This document shows positions 32,036-40,378 of a stretch of DNA of 64,000 nucleotides, one piece after another. The stretch's first letter is position 1. Each line of letters begins with the position of its first letter. The stretch comes from Mycobacterium sp. 1245111.1 (GTDB taxonomy: Bacteria > Actinomycetota > Actinomycetes > Mycobacteriales > Mycobacteriaceae): NCBI RefSeq assembly GCF_001673405.1, contig NZ_LZLV01000143.1, positions 1 through 64,000 of the forward strand, read 5' to 3'. A program made the position numbers and the translations under genes. The notes under the pieces are model-generated. The model had not been told where the DNA came from. It did no database searches and saw only the letters and a program-made list of their open reading frames with translations.

Positions 32036-33169
32036 TCACTCCTCTCCGATAAGGCGTCGCATCAATCCCGAGTGGTAGAACAGCGATTCGACGTCGTCGG
32101 GTTTCTCGGTTTCGCCAAAGTGCACCCGGCGTGCGCCGGTGCGCATGAACACACAGGCCCACATCACCCCGGAGTAGACGTAGAACCAGTGCAGGTCCCC
32201 GATTTCGACGCCGGCCAGTCGCTGATAGGTTGCGCGGACGTCCTCTTCGCGCATCACTGCGGGCAGGCCCTCCAGCGTCGCCAAGCCGGCGAGCTCTTGA
32301 AAGACCATGTGCGCAAAGATCATCCACGCGACATCAAGCTCACGCGGACCCAGTGTCACCATCTCCCAGTCCAACACCGCCACCGGCTGGAAGTCGCGGT
32401 ACAACACGTTGCCCACCCGCGCGTCGCCCCACAGCAACACCGGCTCACCGGCGTCGGCTTTCTCCGGCCAGTTGTCTTCCAGCCACGTGAACGTCCGCTC
32501 CAGCAGCGGTGATGGTCCGATGTCGGGCACCGCGAAGTCGTACCAGGACCGGACCCAGTTGAAGTGCTGACGCAGCGCGGTATCGCCGTGCTGCCCGTCG
32601 GCAAGGAAGCCGAACGTCTTCTCGGCGTTCGGAATTGAATGCAGCTTCGTAAGAACCTTGACCGTCGCGTCCTGGAGTTCGCGCTGGCGTTCGACGGGCG
32701 CGTCGGCGAACCAGTTGCCGCCGAAGGTGTACGGCATGACATCCGGCGGCACGTCGCCCTCGACGTAGTCCATCAGGAAGAACGGCGTCCCCAGCACCTC
32801 GCCGGTTGGTTCCAACCATCGCACCCGCGGTACCGGCACATCGGTCAGCTCGCCGACCTTGCGGATCACGTCGAATTGGTGGTCGAGCCGATACGTCGGG
32901 AACACCTGGACGTCTTCGGCCGATGGGGCCACCCGGGCCACCAGTTTCTGGCTCACCGGCTTACCGTCTTCCTGCCAGCGGGCGGTCAGGATGATGGTCT
33001 CCGACGACATGCCGGTCGAGTCGATACCGCTCTCCACGGTGATCTGGGGCGTAGCGCCGCCCGGCAGCATGGTCGACAACCACTGGGACATCACCGCCGG
33101 CAGCGTGGTGACGTCGCGGCTCGACCGCTGGAGCTTGTCGACCTGATCGAGGACAGGTTCGTTGGGCAC
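32036..33169 (-). CDS. aminoglycoside phosphotransferase-family kinase, Rv3168-like
   Basis: 377 residues from the GTG at 33169 (MPNEPVLDQVDKLQR), which has AAGGAGG seven bases upstream; the ATG at 33193 is possible but lacks such a site. APH/choline-kinase fold: FFLMDYVEGDVPPDV, the catalytic loop WGDARVGNVLYRD (the HGDxxxxN motif with Trp in place of His), and metal-binding VLDWEMVTLGPRELDVAW. Rv3168 has been solved as an APH-like protein; related proteins sit beside acyl-CoA dehydrogenases. The small-molecule substrate is unknown. Divergent from the TetR gene, 34 bases apart, and operonic with the Rv3169-like gene. Confidence 0.88.
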   Translation of the reverse strand: MPNEPVLDQVDKLQRSSRDVTTLPAVMSQWLSTMLPGGATPQITVESGIDSTGMSSETIILTARWQEDGKPVSQKLVARVAPSAEDVQVFPTYRLDHQFDVIRKVGELTDVPVPRVRWLEPTGEVLGTPFFLMDYVEGDVPPDVMPYTFGGNWFADAPVERQRELQDATVKVLTKLHSIPNAEKTFGFLADGQHGDTALRQHFNWVRSWYDFAVPDIGPSPLLERTFTWLEDNWPEKADAGEPVLLWGDARVGNVLYRDFQPVAVLDWEMVTLGPRELDVAWMIFAHMVFQELAGLATLEGLPAVMREEDVRATYQRLAGVEIGDLHWFYVYSGVMWACVFMRTGARRVHFGETEKPDDVESLFYHSGLMRRLIGEE

Positions 33170-33193
33170 AGCGCGCCTCCTTCGTTGAGGCAA

Positions 33194-33216
33194 TTACGAT
33201 ACGATGGGTAGCGTTA
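33194..33216. promoter_or_regulatory. candidate operator between the Rv3168- and Rv3167c-like genes
   Basis: TTACGATAC and GTAGCGTTA form an imperfect inverted repeat (7 of 9 pairs) around five bases, in the short divergent region before the kinase gene and overlapping the first possible start of the TetR gene. If real, it is the regulator's own site, and the TetR start would more likely be the ATG at 33216. Confidence 0.4.
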
Positions 33217-33836
33217 TGAAAGCAGACCCATCCACGGTTGACAAGGCCGCAGGCGCCGGACGGCCCCGGGACCCGCGCATCGACGCTGCCATATTGACCG
33301 CGACCGCGGATCTGCTTGTGCAAATTGGGTATTCGAACCTGACCCTGGCCGCCGTCGCCGAGCGGGCCGGGACGACGAAGACGGCGCTGTATCGGCGGTG
33401 GTCGAGCAAGGCCGAGTTGGTGCACGAGGCGGCGTTCCCGGTGGCGCCGACGGCGTTGGTCGGTCCGACCCGCGGCATGGCGGCTGACCTACGGGCGATG
33501 ATCGCGGCCGCCCGCGACGTGTTCACCACCCCGGTGGTTCGGGCCGCGCTGCCCGGGCTGGTCGCCGACATGAGTGCCGACCCGGAGTTGAATGCCCGCG
33601 TGATGTCGCGGTTCGCCGGGCTGTTCACCGCCGTGCAGACGCGACTCAGCGAAGCGGTCGACCGCGGTGAGGTACATCGCGATGTCGACCCGGATCGGTT
33701 GATCGAGCTGATCGGCGGGTCGACGTTGTTGCGGATGCTGCTGAGCCCCGACGAACCGCTCGACGACGGCTGGGTGGACCAGACGACCGCGATCCTCGTG
33801 CACGGTGTCACCCGAGAGGTAGGGTCGGGCCGGTGA
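33204..33836 (+). CDS. TetR-family regulator, Rv3167c-like
   Basis: 210-residue repressor-type protein. The N-terminal helix-turn-helix is RIDAAILTATADLLVQIGYSNLTLAAVAERAGTTKTALYRRW in spirit, with the typical TLYRHW-like TALYRRW at about residues 61-67. The C-terminal ligand domain is helical. M. tuberculosis Rv3167c stands in the same place and is reported to affect lipid (PDIM) production and to regulate the divergent Rv3168-Rv3169 pair. Start 33204 (GSVMKADP) or 33216. Its stop overlaps the SDR start by four bases (GTGA), unlike in M. tuberculosis, where Rv3166c follows. Confidence 0.88.
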   Translation: MGSVMKADPSTVDKAAGAGRPRDPRIDAAILTATADLLVQIGYSNLTLAAVAERAGTTKTALYRRWSSKAELVHEAAFPVAPTALVGPTRGMAADLRAMIAAARDVFTTPVVRAALPGLVADMSADPELNARVMSRFAGLFTAVQTRLSEAVDRGEVHRDVDPDRLIELIGGSTLLRMLLSPDEPLDDGWVDQTTAILVHGVTREVGSGR

Positions 33837-34702
33837 CCGGACGACTCGATGGCCGCGCCGCGATCGTCACCGGTGCAAGTCGTGGGCTGGGCCGCGAGAT
33901 CGCCCTGGCGCTGGCGGCCGATGGAGCCGCGGTGGCGGTGGTCGGGCGGACCGAAAGTGTCTGGGACGAAAGACTTCCCGGCACCATCGGGGAAACCGTT
34001 GCGGACATCGAGGCGGCCGGGGGCCGCGCCGTGCCGATCCGGGCGGACCTGCTCGACCGCGACGACATTGCCAGGCTGGTCGACGATGCGCGAGATGCAT
34101 TGGGCCCCATCACGATTCTGATCAACAACGCTGCGTTCACGGCGCCGGGACGCCCGCCGAAGCCGGGAGACGACGCGCGACCCAAGCCGGCGAAAGCGTC
34201 TTCAGCCGGTGCCAAAGCGGATTTCCCGCCGCTGGTCGGCACGCCGCTCGGCGCCTATCGACGGCACTTCGAAATCGCGGTGTTCGCTGCCTACGAGCTC
34301 ATCCAACTGGTCTACCCGGACATGATGGCCGCGGGTCTCGGCTCGATCATCAACATCAGCTCCGTTGCCTCACGGCTGCCGGGGGATGGCCCGTATCCCG
34401 ACCGCAGTGGCGGTGTCTTGCCCGGATATGGCGGTTCCAAGGCGGCTCTGGAGCACTTGACGTCATGTGCCGCTTACGATCTGGCGCCGCACAATATCGC
34501 GGTCAACGCCCTGTCGCCGTCCAAAGCGATTATGACGCCGGGCCTTTCGTATTACGCCCGCGAGTTCGACGAGGTGTCGACGGCGCAGGAGTTCGCCCGG
34601 GCCGCGGCGGAGCTGACGTTGGTGGATCCCACGGTGGTGACCGGGCGGACGATCGGCCACTTGCAGGTCTTGGACGGCAGCTTCCGGGCATTCGGAACCT
34701 AG
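33833..34702 (+). CDS. short-chain dehydrogenase coupled to the TetR gene
   Basis: 289-residue SDR. Cofactor motif TGASRGLGREIA, NNAAFTAPG (NNAG variant), catalytic Ser in INISSVASRL and Tyr-x3-Lys as GYGGSKAALEHL. A Pro/Lys-rich insertion of about 40 residues between NNA and the next helix (about 105-145) is unusual. GTG start at 33833 overlaps the TetR stop, so they are translated together and the dehydrogenase may be a target or partner in the same response. The stop overlaps the end of the convergent 13E12 gene by four bases. Substrate unknown. Confidence 0.85.
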   Translation: MTGRLDGRAAIVTGASRGLGREIALALAADGAAVAVVGRTESVWDERLPGTIGETVADIEAAGGRAVPIRADLLDRDDIARLVDDARDALGPITILINNAAFTAPGRPPKPGDDARPKPAKASSAGAKADFPPLVGTPLGAYRRHFEIAVFAAYELIQLVYPDMMAAGLGSIINISSVASRLPGDGPYPDRSGGVLPGYGGSKAALEHLTSCAAYDLAPHNIAVNALSPSKAIMTPGLSYYAREFDEVSTAQEFARAAAELTLVDPTVVTGRTIGHLQVLDGSFRAFGT

Positions 34703-36048
34703 GCGGGCTTAGCCGGCGGGTCTGGGTCTCCGCGAAGGAGCTCGTCATGGTGGGCATGGTTGACCTCAGGTGGCCCCGTGCCGTGGGTCCAGCCCAACCG
34801 GCCTTCTTCGGTGACGACCGTGCATGCTTCGCCGCGGCTGACTATCCCGTGATCGTGCCCGCATAAAAAGTAGAGCTTGTCCGCATCGGTGGTGCCGCCG
34901 CGGGCCCAGTCGTCGGGATGATGCACTTCGCAGCGGTAGCCCGATTCGAGACAGTTCGGACGGGTGCAGCCGCGGTCACGTGCGTAGCAGATCAGCCGCT
35001 GATCGGCTGTGGCGATGCGTTTCTGGCGGCCCAGGTATAGCGGTCGCTCGGTGTGGTCGTCGAAAACGACCAGGTAATGAATTGACTTGGCGGCCATCGC
35101 GATCAGATCCCGCATCGGTAGCCGGGAGCCGCCACCGGTTCTGGCGGGAGCGGCCCCGGCCGCGTCGGTGAGCTCGGCCAGGGTCGTCGTCACGACCACG
35201 GTGACGGGGTGGCCGCGGTGCACGCCCAGATCGCCCGACGCAATCGCAGTTTCCAGGCCGAGCTTCAACGCGTCATGGCAACGCTGGGCAGGGGTGCGGG
35301 CGTCACGTGAACCGGACTCGTTGTCCGGCTGGTGACGGCCGGGCCGCACCGCGGCTTCGACGGCTTCGACGTAGGCGCGGGTCTCCGGGTCGAGCCATCC
35401 CGACAGCCGCGACATTCCGTCCGGCCCCTGGGTGCCGAGGTGTAACCCGCGGCGGCGGGCACGGTCCTCCTCGCTGAACAGGCCGTCAGGGTTGAGGTAG
35501 TCGGCGATGCGCTGACCCAGTTTCGCCACGATTCCCGCGTCGACTCGGCCTGCATGCTTGACCAGCGTGCGCTCCGCGGCTTCGACGTCGGCAGGTGATA
35601 CGCACGCGGGGAGCAGGTCGATTGCTCGGCACACCGACCGGATGTGGTCGTCGCCGATGGTCCCGGCTTCGACGGCGGCTGCCAACTCCGGCAACTCGGC
35701 GGGCAGCGGGGGACCGGTCAGTGAGCGGCGCGGCCGGATCCGCGCGGCCAGCCTGAACCGTCGGGTGATCTCGCCCGGAGTGATGCGCAGTCGCTCCCAC
35801 AGCATCGATCGGACCTGAGCTATGGATCCCGTTTGATCTGGCGGGTCGGCGAGCTCCGCGAAAATCCGGTACATCAGGCCCCGGTTGGCCCGCTCCTGCG
35901 TCTCCAACCGCTCCGCGACGTCGACGCGAAACGTGTTGCCTACCAACCACGACGGCGTATCGCGCAACAGGTCGTGGGCAGCGTCGATCGCATCGAGAGC
36001 GGAAGTGATCCGTTCCCGTGCCGCGTCGGCGCTGATCGCTGGGCCCAT
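34699..36048 (-). CDS. 13E12 repeat-family protein with HNH endonuclease domain
   Basis: 449-residue protein of the DUF222/REP13E12 family. Helical N-terminal DUF222 region (about 1-300), then an HNH nuclease-like end: CTRPNC, CEVHHPDDWARGG and CGHDHG, all Zn/metal ligands present. Several copies usually occur per mycobacterial genome, and in M. tuberculosis such repeats serve as attachment sites for phage phiRv1. Here it marks the left edge of the stretch between the Rv3167c- and Rv3166c-like genes. Codon use looks like that of the neighbours. ATG start at 36048. No second copy within this window. Confidence 0.9.
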   Translation of the reverse strand: MGPAISADAARERITSALDAIDAAHDLLRDTPSWLVGNTFRVDVAERLETQERANRGLMYRIFAELADPPDQTGSIAQVRSMLWERLRITPGEITRRFRLAARIRPRRSLTGPPLPAELPELAAAVEAGTIGDDHIRSVCRAIDLLPACVSPADVEAAERTLVKHAGRVDAGIVAKLGQRIADYLNPDGLFSEEDRARRRGLHLGTQGPDGMSRLSGWLDPETRAYVEAVEAAVRPGRHQPDNESGSRDARTPAQRCHDALKLGLETAIASGDLGVHRGHPVTVVVTTTLAELTDAAGAAPARTGGGSRLPMRDLIAMAAKSIHYLVVFDDHTERPLYLGRQKRIATADQRLICYARDRGCTRPNCLESGYRCEVHHPDDWARGGTTDADKLYFLCGHDHGIVSRGEACTVVTEEGRLGWTHGTGPPEVNHAHHDELLRGDPDPPAKPA

Positions 36049-36147
36049 AACTCGAGGCTACGAATCGGCCCGACAATTCCGGCATCAGAACCCAAGCCGA
36101 AGCCCGGCCTGTGCACGAACTGCCAACTGTGGATAACTCCGCTGCGG

Positions 36148-36858
36148 TCAGGCGACGAAGTTGATCGTCACCCCGCACAGCGTCGTGCTGCGCGTACGCG
36201 CGTCCGCCGCGCGTACGTCGACGGCACACACGCCCTCGCCGCGAGTATCGGTGGGTGGGACGAACCGCAGCACACCTTCGTCGAGCTGGACGTGGTACTC
36301 GTCGCCGCTTTCGATCACCGCACGCTCTAGTACTGCTGACCACCGCTCGGCCGTCCTCGCCGGGTGATCTGATTGCATCGCCACACCGACCAAATCGGTG
36401 ACCACCCCGGTTGCGACATGATCGCGCCAGCCTGGTCCAGCCCAGCCCCAGTCATCCCACCGGTCGGATTGGTCGATCGACAGAATGGCGCCGCCGACAT
36501 CCTTGGGGTGCAGATGAATGCCGGTGATACCCGGCCTCGCCGCGGTGAAAACGATTCGTACACCATGCTTTTGGATGCGAGACTCGATCGCCGCGAGATC
36601 GTCGACCTGGACCAGCACCATGTACCCGCCGTCGCCGTTGCGCTTGCTGAGTTGCCGGCCCGCAGTGGTGCCATCTTGCATCGGGGAGACGACTTCGAGC
36701 AGCTTGTCCCCGATCGGGAAGAGCGCGTTTCTGAGCCCGAACACCGCGACATCGGGGTCGCGGTAGCACAACTCGACCCCGAGTTCTTCGATGATGCTGG
36801 CCTCCACCGGAGCAAGGTCATGAGCCACCAGTGCCACCTGGCGAAGTCTCATCCGCAT
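36148..36858 (-). CDS. VOC / glyoxalase-superfamily protein
   Basis: 236 residues from the ATG at 36858 (MRMRLRQVALVAHDL), preceded by AAGGAGGCGG. The beta-alpha-beta-beta-beta pattern of vicinal-oxygen-chelate domains is visible: LRQVALVAHDLAPVE, ELGVELCYRDPDVAVFGLRN, and a second unit from roughly residue 115 with GIHLHPKDVGGAILSID. Possible metal ligands are His in VAHDL, and the Glu/His pairs of the second unit; I cannot assign them with certainty. Similar proteins act on methylmalonyl-CoA or lactoylglutathione; no substrate is inferred. It sits 22 bases downstream of the MocR gene on the same strand, so the two may share a transcript. Confidence 0.72.
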   Translation of the reverse strand: MRMRLRQVALVAHDLAPVEASIIEELGVELCYRDPDVAVFGLRNALFPIGDKLLEVVSPMQDGTTAGRQLSKRNGDGGYMVLVQVDDLAAIESRIQKHGVRIVFTAARPGITGIHLHPKDVGGAILSIDQSDRWDDWGWAGPGWRDHVATGVVTDLVGVAMQSDHPARTAERWSAVLERAVIESGDEYHVQLDEGVLRFVPPTDTRGEGVCAVDVRAADARTRSTTLCGVTINFVA

Positions 36859-36880
36859 ATCCGCCTCCTTTGGGCCATCC

Positions 36881-38182
36881 TCACACGCTGGCGCGACCGA
36901 CCCCGTGCACGGCCTCGGCAACCGCCGACGCCAACGCGTCGATCTCGTCGGTGTCAAGACCCGAGATGGTGATCCGCATGCCGGGCGGACTGCCGATGCG
37001 GAACCGTGCTCCCGGCGCCGCGGCCCAGCCCGCGTTCAATAGCCTTGTGATCGCCACGGTTTCGTCGGGCACCGGTACCCACACGTTGAGTCCGGACCTG
37101 CCGTGCGAGGTCACCCCGCGATCGGCCAGCGCCGCGCCCAGCGCGTCACGATTGCGGGCGTACGCGATCTCGGCGTCGTGGACCTTCCGGGCGGCGGCCT
37201 CGTCGCGCCACAGGCTGACGGCGAGGTCCTGCAGCAGGTGGCTGATCCAACCGGGGCCCAGGCGCAGCCGGCCCTGCACCCGTTCGACCGTGCGTCGATC
37301 CCCGGCCAGCAGCGCCAGTCGCAGATCGGGACCGTAGGCCTTGGCGGCCGAACGGACGAACGCCCAGTGCCGGGTGACGCCGGCCAGGGCGTGCAGTGGT
37401 GCGCCGGCGATGCCCGCGCAATGGTCGTCCTCAATGAGCAGCAGGTCGCTTTCGGCGAGCAACACGCGCAACTCGGCGGCGCGGGCAGCCGAAACCGCTG
37501 CACCGGTGGGGTTTTGGGCACGGGTCGTCAGCACCAGCGCACCCACGCCGCGACGCAACGCCCGGGCCACATCGGCGGTCAGCGGCCCGTCGTCGTCGAC
37601 TCTGACCGGTTCGGCTGAAACACCCAGCGCGGCAAGCAGATCCAGCAGGTTAGCCCAGCCTGGGTCTTCGACGGCGACGCGGTCCCCGGGACGCAGGTGG
37701 GCGGAGAGAACGCGTTCGATGCCGTCGAGGGCACCCGCGGTCACCGCGATGTGATCGGCCGGCACACCGTCGGCTGCCAGCGACACCTGCGCGTACTCGG
37801 CCAGCGCGGGCGACAGTGCTGGATCGCCGTACAGCACCGGCGGGCCGAGCCGTGCGATCGGCAGCAGGGCCGGATCCGGGTTGCCCGTGGACATGTCACG
37901 CACACCGGGCGGGACGGCGATCCCGCGTAGCGATCGGGGAGTGGTGGCCGGGCGCTCGCGCACCCGGGTGCCGCGGCGACCCGCGGTCTCGACGGCCCCC
38001 CGCTCGCGCAACAAGCGATACGCGGCAGCCACCGTGTTGGCATTGACACCGAGTTGGCTGGCCAATTCGCGGATCGGTGGCAGCTCGGCGCCCGGTGTCA
38101 GGGCGCCGGAAGAGATGGCCGCCTCGACGTCGGATGCAATTGCCTCGGCGCCGCTACCGCGAATCGTGTATTGTTCTGGCAC
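36881..38182 (-). CDS. MocR/PdxR-type regulator with aminotransferase-like domain
   Basis: 433 residues. N-terminal GntR-type winged helix (about 10-75): SSGALTPGAELPPIRELASQ and NANTVAAAYRLLRERGAVE. The rest is a fold-type I aminotransferase domain: GALDGIERVLS, EDPGWANLLD, RAQNPTGAAVS and the PLP Lys in VRSAAKAYGPDLR. MocR proteins sense PLP or related ligands and control vitamin B6 or amino-compound genes. The divergent neighbour at 38221 is a pyridoxamine-phosphate-oxidase-like protein, which supports B6 control. A 38-base promoter gap between them (38183-38220) is AT-rich. The name PdxR is likely but unproven. Confidence 0.88.
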   Translation of the reverse strand: MPEQYTIRGSGAEAIASDVEAAISSGALTPGAELPPIRELASQLGVNANTVAAAYRLLRERGAVETAGRRGTRVRERPATTPRSLRGIAVPPGVRDMSTGNPDPALLPIARLGPPVLYGDPALSPALAEYAQVSLAADGVPADHIAVTAGALDGIERVLSAHLRPGDRVAVEDPGWANLLDLLAALGVSAEPVRVDDDGPLTADVARALRRGVGALVLTTRAQNPTGAAVSAARAAELRVLLAESDLLLIEDDHCAGIAGAPLHALAGVTRHWAFVRSAAKAYGPDLRLALLAGDRRTVERVQGRLRLGPGWISHLLQDLAVSLWRDEAAARKVHDAEIAYARNRDALGAALADRGVTSHGRSGLNVWVPVPDETVAITRLLNAGWAAAPGARFRIGSPPGMRITISGLDTDEIDALASAVAEAVHGVGRASV

Positions 38183-38220
38183 ATTAGCTATTATGTACTA
38201 GTGCAAAACAGAAGGCAACG

Positions 38221-38892
38221 ATGACGACGACTGATCAGGCCTACGCTCCCACAGCGCGGACCGTGCCCACCCGGTACCGCGAACGCGCTCGCTACGACCG
38301 CGCCACCGTGCACGCCATCCTCGACGAGGCGCTGATCTGTCACGTCGGCTTTGTCGGCGAGCGCGGCCCGGTGGTGCTGCCCACGATTCACGCGCGGCTG
38401 GGCGAGACGCTCTACCTGCACGGATCGACCGGCAGCCACCCGATGCTCGCCGCCGCGGGGTCGTCGGACGGCCTGCCCGTCTGCGTGACGGCGACGCTGG
38501 TCGACGGCCTGGTCCTGGCGCGCTCGTGGATGCACCACTCCCTGGAGTTCCGCTCGGTGGTCGCCGTCGGGAACGCCCGCCTGGTGCGGGACGACGACGA
38601 GAAGCGCCGCGCGCTCGCGGCAGTAGTCGACCATGTGGTGTCAGGCCGAGCGGCCGACAGCCGACCTCCTCACGCCCGCGAACTCGCGGCGACCGCGGTG
38701 CTCGCGCTCGACCTGGTGGAGGTGTCTGCCAAGGTCCGCACCGGCGGGCCGGCCGACGACGAGGACGACTTGGCGTTGCCGCATTGGGCCGGGGTCGTAC
38801 CGCTCACCATCCAGCCGGGATCGCCCATCGGCGCCGACGATCTCGATGCGATACCGCTGCCGTCATACCTCGTGAACTACCGCCGGACCTGA
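38221..38892 (+). CDS. pyridoxamine 5'-phosphate oxidase-family (FMN split-barrel) protein
   Basis: 223-residue split-barrel flavoprotein. Begins MTTTDQAYAPTARTVPTRYRERARYDRATVHAILDEA, in which VHAILDEALICHVGFV is the first strand pair; the barrel ends with the HARELAATAVLAL segment. The family binds FMN and includes B6 oxidases and F420-dependent reductases; no substrate motif is decisive. The ATG at 38221 follows AGAAGG. It faces the MocR-type gene across a 38-base gap, which makes B6 vitamer metabolism the best guess. Confidence 0.82.
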   Translation: MTTTDQAYAPTARTVPTRYRERARYDRATVHAILDEALICHVGFVGERGPVVLPTIHARLGETLYLHGSTGSHPMLAAAGSSDGLPVCVTATLVDGLVLARSWMHHSLEFRSVVAVGNARLVRDDDEKRRALAAVVDHVVSGRAADSRPPHARELAATAVLALDLVEVSAKVRTGGPADDEDDLALPHWAGVVPLTIQPGSPIGADDLDAIPLPSYLVNYRRT

Positions 38893-38908
38893 ATGCTTGG
38901 ATGGTCGT

Positions 38909-39361
38909 ATGTCCGACGAGACGCCGCGGGTGGTGAGCGCCACCCGCGAAATCGCCGCCAGTGCAGATCGAATCTTCGAACTGATCGCCGATCCCGTTCA
39001 GCAGCCCAGGTGGGACGGCAATGACAATCTGGCGAATGCCGAAGGCGGACAACGTGTTCGCGCGGTTGGTGACGTGTTCACAATGACGTTGCTCAATGGC
39101 GCCGTTCGGGAGAACCACATCGTGGAGTTCGAAGAAGGCCGTCGCATCGCTTGGAATCCTTCCGCGGAAGGCCAACCACCGCCGGGGCATCTGTGGCGCT
39201 GGCAGCTCGAGCCACTGGGTGAGGCGCGCACCCGCGTGACGCACACTTACGACTGGAGCCGCCTGACCGACGAACAGCGGCTCCCGCGGGCCCGCGCGAC
39301 GACCAGCGACAAGCTTCGGGCATCACTGGACCGGCTTGCGGAGTTCGCCGAGCGCGAGTGA
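38909..39361 (+). CDS. SRPBCC (START-like) family protein
   Basis: 150 residues from the ATG at 38909; a TTG at 38897 in the same frame would add four residues. The polyketide-cyclase/START-like fold is recognisable from the first strand (VSATREIAASADRIFELIADP) and WDGNDNLANAEGG, with FRMTLLNG-like central strands and C-terminal helix DKLRASLDRLAEFAE. The family binds hydrophobic ligands; the ligand here is unknown. It follows the flavin split-barrel gene by 16 bases on the same strand, probably the same transcript. Confidence 0.78.
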   Translation: MSDETPRVVSATREIAASADRIFELIADPVQQPRWDGNDNLANAEGGQRVRAVGDVFTMTLLNGAVRENHIVEFEEGRRIAWNPSAEGQPPPGHLWRWQLEPLGEARTRVTHTYDWSRLTDEQRLPRARATTSDKLRASLDRLAEFAERE

Positions 39362-39427
39362 ACTTCGGCGCCACTGAACTGGGCCGATCGCTGGCCGTGC
39401 ACCTCGACTCCGTGCCACGATGGGCAC

Positions 39428-40378
39428 TTGTCGAGTGCCCCGATTTTTGACAAGGCGACTGGCCGCGTAGTCGCCGTGATCGTGCTGTTGATCGCGATCG
39501 CCGCGTCGCTGCGCGGGTACCTTCCGGGCGTCGAGCACGCCGACAGGCACCAACCGCCACACAGCAGCGGCTCGCTGGTTTACATCGCAGCGCTGCTCAG
39601 CATCTCGCTGGTGATCGTCGGTGCGGCGCTGATTGCCCGGCTGCGCGATCCGCGGCGGGTGGCGACCAGCGCCAGCCCGCTGTCGGACCGGCTGTCGGGC
39701 GGCCATGGTCGCCCGGCCTGGCGGGTGCTCCTGATCGGGTCCGCGGTGCTGGCGGTGTGGGTGCTGTTGCTGTGGCTGCTGGCGCAGCACGTCGGGCCGC
39801 ATCAGCTCGGTCCGTCACAGCCCGCACCGCAATCGGGCAACCCCACGCCGGCAGGCAACGCCCCGCAACCGCCGGGTTCGCAAGACGGTGAGCCTGATCG
39901 CGACGTGTTGCGCTATCTGATCGCCAGCACGGTCAGCCTGTTGGTGATGGTCGTCGCGGGGGTGATAGTCGCCCGGCGACGGCGTATCGTCGAACCGAGA
40001 ATCACTGTGGCACAACCAGTTACCGATGGGCCGCCGGTCGCGGCAGCGGCCACGACCCTGGTGCGGGCCGCCGAAAGCGGTCTGGCCGAAATCGCAGATC
40101 TCAATCGGGAACCGCGGCAGGCGATCATCGCGTGCTACGCGGCGATGGAACGCGAGCTACGCCATTTCCCCGGTGCTGTCCCGCAGGATTTCGACACTCC
40201 GACAGAGGTGTTGGCCCGTGCCGTCGAACACCGTGTGCTGCACGTCGACAACGCAGCCGAACTCGTGAGCCTGTTCGAGGAGGCGCGATTCAGTCCGCAC
40301 GTGATGACCGAAGAGCATCGCAGCCGCGCGATTGACGTCCTGCAGATGGTGCTCGCCGACATGCGGAGTGCGGTATGA
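39428..40378 (+). CDS. DUF4129-type membrane protein of the MoxR operon (Rv3166c-like)
   Basis: 316 residues, start uncertain: the frame offers only a TTG at 39428 (SSAPIFDKATGR), with no clear ribosome site. Three or four membrane helices: about 12-30, 50-70, 100-122 and 166-186. The Pro/Gly-rich loop near 125-155 lies between two helices. A soluble C-terminal domain (about 205-316) with CYAAMERELRHF and DVLQMVLADMR fits DUF4129, often found with MoxR and DUF58 genes. First gene of a five-gene operon matching Rv3166c-Rv3162c. Function unknown; MoxR operons are thought to act as chaperone systems for envelope or metal-containing proteins. Confidence 0.78.
   Translation: MSSAPIFDKATGRVVAVIVLLIAIAASLRGYLPGVEHADRHQPPHSSGSLVYIAALLSISLVIVGAALIARLRDPRRVATSASPLSDRLSGGHGRPAWRVLLIGSAVLAVWVLLLWLLAQHVGPHQLGPSQPAPQSGNPTPAGNAPQPPGSQDGEPDRDVLRYLIASTVSLLVMVVAGVIVARRRRIVEPRITVAQPVTDGPPVAAAATTLVRAAESGLAEIADLNREPRQAIIACYAAMERELRHFPGAVPQDFDTPTEVLARAVEHRVLHVDNAAELVSLFEEARFSPHVMTEEHRSRAIDVLQMVLADMRSAV

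Noticed and set aside
33833..39427. Prophage or genomic island
   Set aside because: No integrase, no flanking repeats, no tRNA and no visible composition change.
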